NCBI GenBank assembly: GCA_030248065.1
Contig: JASAMV010005742.1
Coordinates: 1-64,000, forward strand
Direction of reading: 5' to 3'
DNA from: Rhynchonema sp. JSB1_4
Lineage: Eukaryota > Nematoda > Chromadorea > Monhysterida > Xyalidae
DNA: 64,000 nt
Both the position numbers and the translations under genes were made by a program. Positions 1 through 11,180 of this stretch are shown in pieces; the first letter of the stretch is position 1, and the number at the start of each line of letters is the position of its first letter. The notes beneath the pieces were generated by a model. The model made no database searches. It saw only the letters and a list, made by a program, of their open reading frames with translations, and was not told where the DNA came from.

Positions 1-2282
1 ACGGGAGATACCTACTGTACCTACTACTTTCGCGAGAATTCAATTTTTACAGGGTTAAAATGTGCATAAATACACGCGGAGCGCGGCAATTTTTTTCACT
101 TTTGGTCCACTGACCCATTTTTAACCATTTTGAACCAAAAATGGTACTTTTGGGTGGAATTTTGGAAAAATTGAGGGTCACATACCGCCCCCCTCGGGTA
201 CGTCTGTTCTCCCTCCCTCCATGGTGCGCCTGCCCCCACTGTTCCCCCTCCGGATCCGTTTCCTCTCTCCCCCAATTTTTGCCTGAAATAGGCAAATTTT
301 GGCTTGAGATGGCAGGCATTTTTCTAGGCATAAAATGAGTGATTCTAAGGTCAACGTTGTCAAAAATCGCCAAAATACCCTTTTTATTGGAAATTTTTCC
401 AAAAAGGGAAAAAATGAGTCAAATTTTCGACCTCAAAAAATGATTTTTCTCCAAATTTGGGGCCCCCTTTCCCCCCAGGTAGGTACGTCTGTTCCCCCTC
501 CGAAAAAAAGGGGGTGCCCCCCCTCCGGACCAGGAACTTAGACTGGTAGGTACCTAGGGGGGCAGTTATGTGGTTGGGGGGGGGGGGTTTGGGGGGGTAT
601 TACCGTATTGTCGGAAATAAAACTCCCCATTAATTGACCCCACCTTTAATTGAACCCCACCCAAATGGCTCGAAATCAAAAATAGAACCCCTCCCATTCA
701 TCCCTCACCCCCCATCATTATGAACCCCACCCAGTGTAGGTCCTGGGGGGCAGTGTTGGATGTGGGGGGTTTGGGGGTAGCCCCCAGTAACAGTAGGTAT
801 CCCCCTCGCCAGGTACAGTAGGTATCCCCCAATGCTTGGCATGGTACAGTAGGTATCCCCCGATTTTCACCCCGGGTACAGTAGGTATCCCCCCAGTTTG
901 CCCCAAAAGTGCCAATTTTTTACCAAAATGGCCAAAATTGGTGTAAAATCATGTTTTTGCAGGCAGTTTTACTGCACAATTGGCATAAAAATGGGTACTG
1001 TTCGGCATTTTCGCCGAAAATTGGGGGCCTAAAATAATAAAACGCGCGATTTTCAGGGGTTCCGAGCTCGGAAAAACACTGTTTTGCCTCTGAAAGGCAT
1101 AAATCGACTTACTCGAGATACCCTTTGGGGCAGTGTAGTTCTTGGTCCGGGGCGGCGGTTAGTGTACCTACCCTTTTTTTCGGAGTGGCGGTCAGTGTAC
1201 CTCCATGGGGGTAGGAGGACTTAAATTCAGGAAAAAGTCACTTTTTTGGTCGAAAATTTGATCTATTTTTGCCCTTTTTTGGAAAAAAATCTCCATAAAC
1301 AGGGTACATTGGCGACTTTTGACAACATTGACCCAAAAATTACCCATTTTAGGCCTAGGGGCAAATGCCAATTTTTGGCCTAAAGATGCCTACTTTAGGC
1401 AAAACTTGAGGCGGTCAGTGTACCTGGCGCGGCGGTTAGTGTACTAGTGTACCTTGGTCGCGGCAGTTAGTGTACCTCAGGGGGGACCCCCTCCCCCAGG
1501 AACTGCACTGCTTGGGACTCGGCTCCAGATAAATACCCTTCCCCCATCCCCCCTAACGGTTGACTCGAGATATATACCCGTTTTAGGTGGGAATCCCCCC
1601 CATCCCCCTCGCCGCTATCTCCTCCCTCGGGGCAGTGATGTGGTTGGGGGTATGGGGGGTTACCCCCCAACTGCTAGGTAGCTTTCTTGCTCCGCAGCCC
1701 ATACCCCCAAACTGGCTAGTTGGTTTCTTGCTCCGGTCACGAAGTAAAAAAAGTGTTGGTTTTAGTAAGGCTCAAAATGACCATTTTATGGGCCAAAATG
1801 GTCAAATTGGGTTCATATTCTCACGTGCGCAAAAATACGCATTTCTAAGGCATATTTTCAGGCATAATTAGACCAATTTTATACCCCTGTCTTTGACTTC
1901 TGGACCAATACCCCCTCCAGCTAGCTAGCTTTCTTGCTCGGACCAACTACATCACTGTGCCCTCGGGTCGTACGCTATCCCCCCTGCATCTCCCCTCCGG
2001 GTACACTATCTCCCCCAATTTTTGCCTAAAATGGCCATTTTTAGGCCTAAAATGGCATTTTTAGGCCTAAAATGTGTGATTTCATCGATGTTCCGAAAAG
2101 TCGCCAAAATTATTTTATTGAGATTTTTTCCAAAACAGGGCAAAAATGAGGCAGAATTAGAGCCTCAAAATGACTTTTCTCCAAATTCTCAACCTCCTCC
2201 CCCCTTCCCCCAGGCAGTGTAGTTCCTGGGGGCAGTGTAGCTTGCGCTGGGGGTACGTGTGTCCCTGCATGGTACACCTGCC

Positions 2283-2681
2283 CAGTGTAGTTCCTGGTCC
2301 GGAGGGGGAACAGCCGTTCCCTCCACTATTTTCGGTGGGGGAACAGACGTACGTACCTGAGGGGGAAGGGGGGGGAAGACCCAAATTTGGGAAGACAAAA
2401 AAAAGTCACTTTTTGAGGAGAATTTGACCTATTTTTGCCCCTTTTTTGGAAAAAATTCCTATAAAAAGGGTATTTTGGCGACTTTTGAAGCATTGACCTA
2501 AAGTTTACACATTTTAGGCCTCCAAAATCCATTTTAGGCCTGGAAAATTTGCCCATTTTAGGCAAAAATTGGGGAGAATAGCGTACCCGGAGGGGGAGAT
2601 AGTGGGATAGGTGTACCATCTGAGGGGGAACAGACGTGCCTGAGGGGGGGGGCTCCCCCCTCCCCCCCAGGAACTACACTG
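2283..2681. mobile_element. hAT-like MITE with CAGTGTAGTTCCTGG termini
   Basis: The element begins CAGTGTAGTTCCTGG and ends with the complementary CCAGGAACTACACTG. The flanking octamers are CACCTGCC on the left and CGCCTGCC on the right (7 of 8 match), as expected for an aged hAT target-site duplication. It is almost palindromic inside and has no coding capacity. It belongs to the commonest module of the window; a cleaner copy is at 59570-59915. Confidence 0.6.
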
Positions 2682-4151
2682 CGCCTGCCCCACTGGTCCC
2701 CCTCCGGGCGTGCTCCCCAACTTTTAGCTAAAATAGGCCATTTTTAGGCCTACAATAGGCATTTTTGGAGCCTAAAAGTGTGAGTTTCAGATCAATGTCG
2801 TTAAAAGTCGCCAAAATACCTTTTTTATTGAGATTTTTCCCCCAAAACAGGGCGAAAATGAGCCAAATTTTCGACCTCAAAAAATGACTTTTCTCCAAAT
2901 TTGGGTCCTCCCGCTCCCCCCTTCCGGGTCCCTCCCCCCTTCCCCCCAGGTGGGTACGTATACTTCCCCCTCCGGAGGGGGTCCCGCCTGTTCCCCTCCG
3001 GACCAGGAACTACACTGCCTGGGGAGGGGGTCCACCCCTTAAGGTACACTAACCGCCGCGACCAAGGTACACTAGTACACTAACCGCCGCGCCAAGAACA
3101 CTAACCGCCTCAATTTTTTTGCCTGAGATGGGCATTTTTAGGCCTAAGATGGGTGATTTTTAGGTCAATGATGTCAAAAGTCCCTGATCACTAACCGCCG
3201 CACAGAAAAAAGGGGTAGCTACTCTCGGTGGTGTGGTTGGGGGGGGGGAGGGGGGTTAGCCCCCTAGTATCCGGTCTGCGATTATTGTTGATTTTTTCAC
3301 CCAGGGGTATCCGGTATCCTGACTTTTTGTCCAGGGGTATCCTACCCTAAAAACCGTAAAAATCGCCCATTTTTCCCTCCAAAATGCTCAAAATCGCTTG
3401 CTAGCGCGAGCATAACCCCAAAAATGACCATTTTCTGCGCTTTCCAGCACCAATTTGGCTCAATTTTCGTCTAAAAAAATGACCTTTTTTGAACAACCCC
3501 CCTGGGTATCCGAGATTTTTTTATTTCTGGGGGCAACCCCCTGAGTATGCAAAATATCCGAAAATTTTGGATTTTGGGCATCCGGTATCCTGACTTTTTG
3601 ATTTCCCAACGACACTGGGTACACTAACCGCCGCGCCGGACCAGGAACTACACTGCCCCCAGGTGGGTACGTCTGTTCCCCCTCCGAAAAAAGGGGGGTA
3701 CCGCCTGTTCCCCCTCCGGGACCCGGATTGTTCACTGCAAACTACTACACTGATGCTGACCGTAGTAAAGCGCAAGTCTTAGGTCCAAGTGCCCCAATTC
3801 CGTTAACAAATCAACGAACCAGCAATGTCACAGACAGATATTCCAATGATTAAATTCAAATTCACAAAACATTTCCAATCGAGTTGGCGATGAAGAAGGG
3901 GTTAAAATTTGGATTGCCCAGTGCACTGTGCGCCACAAAGCGTTTCATGTGCGGACGACGCGCTGTTATTCTTTTTCCTTGTCTCTTGTCTTTGTTGTTG
4001 GAACTGTTACGTTTTGGAATCGAATCTTTTTGGCAGTTTCCCTCCTTTGTTAGTCAGCTGGCGTTTTTCCTGTGATGGTTACGTAGGTGAGCTGGCGAGC
4101 TTATTTAAGTTTCGACTTGGCTTGGAGGTGGGAGGTTTGGGGGGGTAGCCC

Positions 4152-4600
4152 CAGTGTTGGAGGTGGGGGGGGGGGCTTCGGGGGTACCATCTCATAATCT
4201 GCCCCCTCGCCTGGTACAGTAGGTATCCCCCCGATGTTTGGCGTGGTACAGTCAGTCCCCCAATTTCACCCCGGTAAAGTAGGTATCCCCCCGATTTTGC
4301 CCAAAAAGTGCCAATTTTTGACCAAAATGGCCAAAATTAGTGTAAAATCAGTGGTTTTTTGCCTCAATTTACCCAAAATTCGCGCGCTACGCGCGCGAAT
4401 CCACGTTTTCACGCGATTTGGCCACACATAATAAAAGCACATTAAAAATTTTCACCCCAAAACCTAACCCCCCCAACCCCCCAAACCCCCCCCTTCGGTA
4501 CATAACCCCCCCCCAGGCCATCGGCTCTCGTACAGTAGGTCTCCCCCCTCTCTGAGCGCGGTACAGTAAGTATCCCCCCTCCAGAGTACCTCCAACACTG
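4152..4600. mobile_element. hAT-like MITE, CAGTGTTGGAGGT family, inserted in another copy
   Basis: The left end CAGTGTTGGAGGT is matched by the right end ACCTCCAACACTG. Inside are several GGTACAGTAGGTATCCCC boxes and a GCGC palindrome at about 4380-4402. Flanks read GGTAGCCC and TAGCCCCC, an imperfect duplication. The flanking sequence is itself the start and middle of the same module, so one copy seems to have landed inside another. There is no coding capacity. Confidence 0.6.
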
Positions 4601-5552
4601 TAGCCCCCTGCAGTACAGTTGGTATCCCCCTCACCTGGTACAGTAGGTATCCCCCCGATGTCTGGCATGGTACAGTAGGTATCCCACTATTTTCACCCCG
4701 GTACAGTAGGTATCCCCCGATTTTGTCCCAAAAGTGCCAATTTTTGACCAAAATGGCCAAAATTAGTGTAAAATCAGTGGTTTCTACCTCAAATTACCCA
4801 AAATTCGCGCGCTACGCGCGCAAATACTACGTTTTCACACGATTCCACACACAATAAAAACATTAAAAATTTTCACCCCAAAACCTAACCCTCCCAACCC
4901 CCTAGGTACATAACCCCCCAGGCCGTCGGCTCTGGTACAGTAGGTATCCTCCCCTCTCCGAGCCTGGTACAGAATGAGTGATTTTTAGGTCAATATCGTC
5001 AAAAATCGCCAAAATACCCTTTTTATTGAAATTTTTTTCCAAAAAGGGGCAAAAATGAGCCAAATTTTCGACCTCAAAAAATGACTTTTCTCCAAATTTG
5101 GGTCCTCCCCCCTTCCCCCCCAGGTGGGTACGTCTGTTCCCCCTCCGAAAAAAGGGGGTACCGCCTGTTCCCCCTCCGGACAAGGAACTACACTGCCTGG
5201 GGGCAGTGGTGTAGCGACCAAGGCTGGGCGGCAACCCAACCCACTGCACCACCAAAAACGTGGGGCGGCAACCTACCTACTGTACCGGTCGAGCTGGGGG
5301 GGAACAAAGTTTTTTAGGTCGAAATATTGATCAAAATGCACGCTAATTTCGCGCGCAGCGCGCGATTTTTCGCCTATTTGAAGTGAAAAATACCGTTTTT
5401 ATGCTGTTTTGGGCCAAAAATCGCAACCCACTGAACCAGCCGGGGGCGGCGACCTGCCTGCAGTACCAGGATGGAGCGTCAACCTAATTGCCTAGCAGTG
5501 TCCGGAGGGGAAATTAGTAGGCCTGGGCACAATACCACTTTTGACACCCAAT

Positions 5553-6014
5553 CAGTGTAGTACTTGGTTAGGGTGTTGACGATAGATAGATTGGGACCCG
5601 AAAAGTGTTGACGATAGATAGATGACCCAAGTCCGAAATCTGGGGGGGGGGGTCGACCCAAACTTGTTGACGATAGATAGATGGTGGTGGGTCGCCAATA
5701 ATCAAGGTATAGTACAGTGCATTAAGTGGGTAATAATGTGTGAATATTAATGAAAATGTATATAGATGTACTAAATCCGCGCGTAGCGCACGATTTTCTG
5801 CCCATTTGGGGCAAGAAAAATACCGACTTTGAGCCATTTTGAGTCAAAAATGTCCATTTTGGGGTCGATTGTTGTTGACGATAGATAGATTGTTCCCAGA
5901 ATTTGTTGACGATAGATAGATTTGCCCATATGTGTTGACGATAGATAGATGAAATCAAAGTGTTGACGATAGATAGATGAATTTGGGGGGACCCACCCCC
6001 CAAGTACTACCCTG
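5553..6014. mobile_element. 462-bp hAT-like MITE with seven internal 17-bp repeats
   Basis: Termini are CAGTGTAGTACTTGG and CCAAGTACTACCCTG. The target duplication is a perfect 8 bp, CACCCAAT, at 5545-5552 and 6015-6022. Seven exact copies of GTTGACGATAGATAGAT lie at 5575, 5607, 5666, 5874, 5905, 5934 and 5962, clustered near both ends but all in one orientation. A GCGC hairpin lies near 5778. Subterminal repeats of this kind are usual transposase-binding sites in hAT elements, so that role is inferred. No protein is encoded. Confidence 0.85.
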
Positions 6015-6017
6015 CAC

Positions 6018-7003
6018 CCAATACCAATACCCAGCACCAATACCGGCCCTGTACCAATACCCAATAACCAATACCAAATTGGTGACCCAATACCAATACC
6101 AATACCGGGTGAGACCAGTGTTGGAGGTGGGGGGGGGTTTGGGGGGGGGGGGGGTAGCCCCCCCCCAGTACAGTAGGTATCCCCCCCTCGCCTGGTACAG
6201 TAGGTATCCCCCCCGATGTTTGGCATGGTACAGTAGGTATCCCCCCCGATTTTCACCCCGGTACAGTAGGTATCCCCCCCGATTTTGCCCCAAAAGTGCC
6301 AATTTTTGACCAAAATGGCCGAAATTAGTGCAAAATCAGTGTTTTTTACCTCAAATTACCCGAAATTCGCGCGCTACGCGCGCAAATACTACGTTTTCAC
6401 ACGATTCCACACATAATAAACACATAAAAAATTTTCACCCCAAAACCTAACCCCCCCCCCAAACCCCCCCCTAGGTACATAACCCCCCCCCCCAGGCCAT
6501 CGGCTCTGGTACAGTAGGTATCCCCCCCTCTCCGAGCGCGGTACAGTAGGTATCCCCCCCTCCAGAGTACCTCCAACACTGGGTGAGACCCAATACCAAT
6601 ACCAATACCCAATACCAGATCAATACTGCTGAAGTGCCTGGGGGTTTGGCATTGGGTTGGTACTGGTATTGAGTATTGGGTTGGTATTGGTATTGGGTAT
6701 TGGTCTTAGTATTGGTTTGGTATTGGGTTTTTGGTCTGGTATTGGGGTGGTATTGGGTTTGGTATTGGTTTGGTATTGGGTTTTGAGTCAGGTATTGGGT
6801 CTGGTATTGGTTTGGTATTGGGTTTTTCTGGATCAGTTTTGGGTATTGGCTTTGGCCCAATACCTGGGCAAACCCAATACCAATACCAATACCAGGCCAG
6901 CTTCAATACCAATACCCAATACTAGAATTAGACCCAATATGAATACCAAACAGGTATTGGTATTGGTATTGGGTGGTATTGGTATTGGGTATTGGGTGTT
7001 GTG
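6018..7003. repeat. palindromic AATACC/GGTATT microsatellite
   Basis: Imperfect hexamer repeats run as CCAATACC (6018-6115, 6590-6620), then GGTATTGG (6650-6860), then CCAATACC again (about 6850-6945), then GGTATTGG (6950-7003). Opposed blocks can fold on each other. The array is interrupted by the hAT-like element at 6116-6581. Both strands give Tyr/Trp/Gly- or Pro/Asn/Thr-rich ORFs that are artefacts of the repeat. It is not a known telomeric repeat of animals. Confidence 0.85.
6116..6581. mobile_element. 466-bp hAT-like MITE, CAGTGTTGGAGGT family
   Basis: Termini CAGTGTTGGAGGT and ACCTCCAACACTG are flanked by a perfect 8-bp duplication GGTGAGAC (6108-6115 and 6582-6589). It interrupts the AATACC microsatellite, so it is younger than that array. 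It carries the GTACAGTAGGTAT boxes and the CGCGCGCTACGCGCGC palindrome (about 6367-6382). This is the reference copy for the family also seen at 4152-4600 and partly at 750-1030. Confidence 0.88.
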
Positions 7004-7019
7004 CCCACGCATAGAAATT

Positions 7020-8088
7020 AGTGTGCCTCCCTGGGGGGGAGGAGGGGAAGACACAAAATCAGGAAAAAGTCACTTTTTTGAGGTAGAAAATTTGGGAACG
7101 TAATTCGCCGACCGCAAGACCGCGGACCGTAGCTTTTGACTACGGTAGCTCTAGCACAGGCAGCATAGCTACCGTAACCCACATCGTAAACCATTTCCGA
7201 TAGCATTCTCCGTCCGCTGCGCCAGCTTGCAGATCATTCCCTATGGCAATCTACCGTAGCTTACCGTAGTCAAAAGCTACGGTCCACGTCTTGCAGTCGG
7301 CGAATCACGGGCCCGAAAATTTGACGTATTTTTACCCCTTTTTGGAAAAAAATTCTTCAAAAAAGGGTATTTTGGCGATTTTTGAGAACATTGACCTAAA
7401 AATCACACATTTTGGGCCTAAAAATGCCCATTTTGGGCAAAAATTGGGGAAATAAGTGCACCCGGAGGTGAAATTAGTGTACTAGTGTAGTGTACCTTGG
7501 TCGGGGTCGGGGAAATTAGTGTACCTTGGCTTAGGGTGGGTTCCCCCTCCCCCCAGGAACTACACTGGAGGGGGACCCCCTCCCCCCCAGGAACTACACT
7601 GCTAGGTACAGTAGGTAGGTAGGTTGACGCTCCATCCTGGTACAGTAGGTAGGTCGCCCCCGGTACAGAAAGTTGCGAATTTTGGCTGAAAATGGTACAA
7701 AATCGGTATTTTTCACTCCAAATGGGCCAAAAATCGCGCGCTACGCGCGAAATTAGCGATTTAGAGTACATTTTCATCAATATTTACGGGGGGAAGACCC
7801 AAATTCGGGAAAAAGTCACTTTTTGAGGTAGAAAATTTGACCTATTTTTACCCCTTTTTGGAAAAAATTCTTCATAAAAAGGGTATTTTGGCGACTTTTG
7901 AGAACATTGACCTAAAAATCACACATTTTAGGCCTAAAAATGCCCATTTTAGGCCTAAAAATGGTCATTTTAGGCAAAAATTGGGGAAATTAGTGTACCC
8001 GGAGGGGAAATTAGTGTACTAGTGTACCTTGGTCGGGGAAATTAGTGTACCTTAGGGGGGTCCCCCCTCCCCCCCAGGAACTACACTG
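7020..8088. repeat. two inverted copies of the 350-bp hAT module plus fragments
   Basis: Reverse-oriented copies of the GGCCTAAAATGG module occupy about 7020-7570 and 7780-8088, the latter ending CCAGGAACTACACTG at 8088. Between them is a GCGC-hairpin segment (7690-7760) with GGTACAGTAGG boxes. The first copy is split by a foldback element (7095-7314). No gene seen. Confidence 0.65.
7095..7314. mobile_element. foldback element with 9-bp flanking duplication
   Basis: The two arms around AATTCGCC...CCGTAGCTTTTGACTACGG are inverted copies of each other. GAAAATTTG flanks the element on both sides (7086-7094 and 7315-7323), and removing one copy plus the element restores the module sequence seen intact at about 7830-7850. 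A 9-bp duplication suggests a Mutator-like origin, but the termini are not diagnostic. Confidence 0.6.
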
Positions 8089-8563
8089 AACCCGAGGGCA
8101 CTCCCACAGGTTGTGTCGGGCTCATGGGGCGGGTCCGGACTTGTCCGGGTATTGGGCATATCGCGTCGTGGACCTCTGGAACGGGCTCCCAGAGAGTGTG
8201 GTCTCTGCTGCCTCAACTGCGGCCTTCAAAACTAAACTAAACTCACGTGGTCGAGACCTAGTTTCTCGCCACATTTCTTCAAAATTTTCAGCCGTCGTTG
8301 ACTGATCCCCTCAGTCACTGGGTTGCTGCTTTTCAGATAATCATCAATATTCCGTCATCCGTTGCCGACTTTATTGCTCGTTACGTTTGTTCTCTTCATT
8401 AGTTTGTTTGGTTGAATCTCGCCGGTACGTTTTCTTTGTCGTTTGTTCGTTCATGTTCACATTTTCGTTTATTAATACTCATGTTCATTTTTTAGGGTTT
8501 CTCCGGATCTTGTGTAAAGGTCTTTGCGAAAGCGTGCAGATAAAATTTGAATTTGAATTTGAA
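8089..8563 (+). pseudogene. non-LTR retrotransposon 3' end (RT C-terminus and 3' UTR)
   Basis: The reading frame to the stop near 8305 gives RGHSHRL, then RVVDLWNGLPESVV and AAFKTKL. This matches the conserved C-terminal tail of LINE reverse transcriptases (R-V-V-N-L-W-N-x-L-P-E pattern, then a FK-x-x-L end). Only the last 65-70 codons remain; the catalytic domain is absent. The 3' UTR runs to about 8563 and ends in three TTTGAA repeats, like the short tandem repeats at the 3' ends of CR1/RTE-type LINEs. The left edge abuts the terminus of an hAT-like module at 8088. Clade not determinable. Confidence 0.75.
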
Positions 8564-8684
8564 GTTCCGTCCCGGATGACCCCCCCCCTAGCTCGGCCGG
8601 TCGGTGGTACAGTAGGTAAGGTTGATTGCAGGCAGGCTTTTTTGGTGGTACAGTGGGTTGATTGCAAAGGCCTGGGTATGGGTA
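8564..8684. repeat. fragment of GGTACAGTAGGT-box module
   Basis: Contains CTCGGCCGGTCGGTGGTACAG and related boxes found in the CAGTGGTGTAGCTAC family. It is cut by the 295-bp MITE that follows; the family sequence resumes at 8980 as GCTACACCACTGC. Confidence 0.55.
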
Positions 8685-8979
8685 AAGGCAGTCTACCGGA
8701 GGTTGTCACTCAGCCCCCGAATACCGTAACCCACCGTAATTTTGATCTGCAAGGATCGTGGCGAGACCATTTTGTTTTTTATCTATGTTTTGCGTGTTAG
8801 CGCCAACACCGACCAACATTTCCAAGTTTTGGGGATCGACGAGCACGATGACAATTTCCAGCTTGCTGCCGCTAATACACGTGTCGATAAGCAGCGATCC
8901 GCATGGGTCTCGCAACGATCTCGCTTGCGGTGGGTTACGGTATTTGGGTGCTGAGTGACAACCTCCCGTAGACTGCCTT
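8685..8979. mobile_element. 295-bp MITE with TA target duplication (copy 1)
   Basis: Termini AAGGCAGTCTAC... and ...GTAGACTGCCTT are inverted repeats about 45 bp long and are flanked by TA on both sides (8683-8684 and 8980-8981). Joining the flanks recreates GGGTAGCTACACCACTGC, close to intact module sequence near 10931-10956, which supports the boundaries. Another copy of the same length is at 12923-13217. TA duplication and short size suggest a Tc1/mariner-derived MITE. Confidence 0.85.
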
Positions 8980-10332
8980 TAGCTACACCACTGCTTCTTT
9001 CTTCAAAACGATGACTGAAAAGATCAAGAACTAAACTAGGAAATGTTATTGCGCGAAGCGCAAAAATTTTGAAAATTTTGGTTCAAAAAGTGGTAATTTC
9101 GTTCGAATTTAGGCATACCGGGCCGGTCCCCCGAAATCTCCGGCCTGGCCCGGTCGACCAAGTCCAAAATCGCGGCCCGGCCCGGCCCGGTTTCCGATCT
9201 CTGATCACAAGCAAAAAAACGTCCTTTCAAACCCCTTTTTGGGGGTATTTCTGGGAACAATTTTTCAGATTTGGGTCAGTCAATTAATAGAGCCCCCCCC
9301 CCCGGAACAGAGCTCCCCCCCCCCAAAATGGGATCAGTGAATTGATAGATAGAGCCCCCTTCTGTTTAGGTTTTTACGGTAGACCAGTGTAGTTCCTGGG
9401 GGGAAGGGGGGTCCCCCCTAAGGTACACTAACCGCCGCGACCAAGGAACACTAGTACACTAACCGCCGCGCCAGGTACGCTAACCGCCTCAATTTTTGCC
9501 TAAAATCGGCATTTTTAGGCCTAAAATGGCCATTTTTAGGCCTAAAATGGGTGATTTTCAGGTCAATGATGTCAAAAGTCGCCAAAATACCCTTTTTATG
9601 GCGAATTTTTTCCAAAAAGGGGTAAAAATCGGTCAAATTTTCTTCACTAACCGCCGCACGGAAAAAAGGGGTAGGTACACTAACCGCCGCGCCCAGTGGT
9701 GTAGCTACCCAGGCGGGGCGGCAACCTACTGTTGTACCACCCAAAATGCGGGGCGGCAACCTACCTACTGTACCTCCAGCCGAGCTAGGGGGGGGGGGTC
9801 GTACCACTTGGGGGGGGGTCATCTGGAAACCGAAATTTTTTATGTCTAAATACTGAAGAAAATGGGGCCTAAAACACTAATTTCGCGCGCTGCGCGCGAT
9901 TTTTCGCCTATTTGCAGACAAATATGCTAATTTTATGCAATTTTAAGCCAAAAATGAATGTTTTGGGTGAAAAGTTAGGTGGGGCGGCAACCTACCTACT
10001 GTACCAGGGGAGGGGCGGCAACCTACCTACTGTACCAGGCGAGGGGCGGCAACCTACCTACTGTACCTTGGGGGGGCTCCCCCCCAACCCCCCCCCCAGC
10101 CACACCATTGGCCGCGCCGGACCAGAAACTACACTGCGGTAGACCAAAAAAAAATTATTTCCCCCTAGCTCGGCCGGTACCAGTGTAGTTCCTGGTCCGG
10201 CGGGGAAATTAGTGTACCTCCCTACTTTTTCGGAGGGGAAATTAGTGTACCTCCCTGGGGGGGAAGGGGGGAAGACCCAAAATCAGGAAAAAGTCACTTT
10301 TTGAGGAAGAAAATTTGACCTATTTTTACCCC
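8980..10332. repeat. hAT-like module mosaic
   Basis: 9040-9280 contains CCCGGCCCGG-type low-complexity sequence and a GCGCGAAGCGC motif. 9380-9660 is a copy of the GGCCTAAAATGG module, and 9690-10110 a CAGTGGTGTAGCTAC module with GGCGGCAACCTACCTACTG boxes and a GCGC hairpin (9887-9900). 10181-10332 is another reverse-oriented module start. No gene. Confidence 0.6.
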
Positions 10333-10864
10333 GGCACTCCCGGAATATACGGGACCTTGCCAGAAAACTTCTAAATCGGCATTGAAATGGCATAAAACTT
10401 CTCCTGGGGTTTTCAGAGGCGCTGAAAACGATTATGGAAACCATTTTCACATCGCAGCTAGGCCTAACACCTGAAAACCTGATTGAACCTAAATAAGCCT
10501 AACACGCTGCTTGGAGCACTTGTGCAGTTGTTTGTACCTTATGCCTAGGCTTATGTTCAGCTTTAGGCTTAGGCTTAGGCACCAGCCAGGAAGACCTGTC
10601 CATACAAAGCATAAAATCCAAAAAAAGTTCAGCTTTACACTTCGAGGTGGTTGTCCACGATGGGATTCGAACCCGCCTAAGCACCACCGCCAACCGATAT
10701 TTTGGCAATGATTTGGGACAAAATGGCACAAGGCTGGGAGATCTAATGGTGTAAACATACTTTCCGTCGTATTCAGCATCCATGAAAACCCCAGCAACGT
10801 TTTATGTCCCTTCAGAGCCCATTTGGTCTATTTTTGGTCAGGTCCCGTATATTCCGGGAGTGCC
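10333..10864. mobile_element. 532-bp inverted-repeat transposon with 8-bp duplication
   Basis: Termini GGCACTCCCGGAATATACGG and its complement (10840-10864) are flanked by TTTACCCC at 10325-10332 and 10865-10872. Removal restores the common module sequence TTTTTACCCC-TTTTTGG. Inside are short CTTAGG repeats (10565-10580) and a tRNA-like box B, GGTTCGAATCCC on the - strand (about 10662-10673). Short ORFs around 10490-10800 show no known domain. The 8-bp duplication suggests hAT, but the termini are not the CAGNG type. Confidence 0.75.
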
Positions 10865-11180
10865 TTTACCCCTTTTTGGAAAAAATTCTTCGCCCCACAT
10901 TTTTGGTGGTACGTAGCGTAGGTTGCCGCCTGGGTAGCTACTGCTACACCACTGCTCTCTGTTCTGCAGTGTGGGGGCTCCATTCCGGGGGGGCTGTATT
11001 TAGGTTTTTATTTTACGGTACTTTCGCGAGAATTCAATTTTTTCAGGTTAACATGTGCATACATTTTTGCACTTTTGATCGATTTTGACCCGATTTTTTG
11101 CCATTTTGGTGGACCGGGATCCCTGGTGGACCAAGAAAGGGTAATTTTGGGTTGAAATTTTGGAAAAATTGGGAGAGATT
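10865..11180. repeat. module remnants
   Basis: Resumes the interrupted module after the 532-bp element, then a reverse CAGTGGTGTAGCTAC end (10905-10957) and a segment resembling the start of the window (TTTCGCGAGAATTCAATTTTT, 11022-11042). No gene seen. Confidence 0.5.

Larger units (their letters stand above)
1..5544. repeat. nested hAT-like MITE mosaic, left flank part 1
   Basis: No gene is supported here. The stretch is built from a few modules in both orientations. One module of about 350 bp has terminal motif CAGTGTAGTTCCTGG (or its complement), internal runs of GGCCTAAAATGG and a CCCCCTCCGGACCAGG end; copies or parts lie near 190-540, 1200-1440, 1990-2235, 2283-2681, 2700-3030, 3640-3730 and 4975-5200. 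A second module carries repeated GGTACAGTAGGTATCCCCC boxes (about 750-1000 and 4150-4970). A third contains GCAAGAAAGCTAGC-type boxes (about 1640-1960). Long G or C runs and internal stops make all ORFs here incidental. 3740-4130 is plainer sequence with no recognised feature. Confidence 0.75.

Noticed and set aside
5575..5978. CRISPR-like spacing of 17-bp repeats
   Set aside because: Repeats lie within a transposon with an 8-bp duplication, spacers are irregular (about 11 to 191 nt), and the DNA is eukaryotic.
5771..6313. Open frame of 180 codons on the - strand
   Set aside because: It crosses two hAT-like elements and the hexamer array; composition (GGDTYCT repeats) is imposed by GGTACAGTAGGTATC boxes.
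6018..7003. Telomere-like array
   Set aside because: The unit is AATACC, not a known telomeric repeat, and it occurs in both orientations inside a mosaic.
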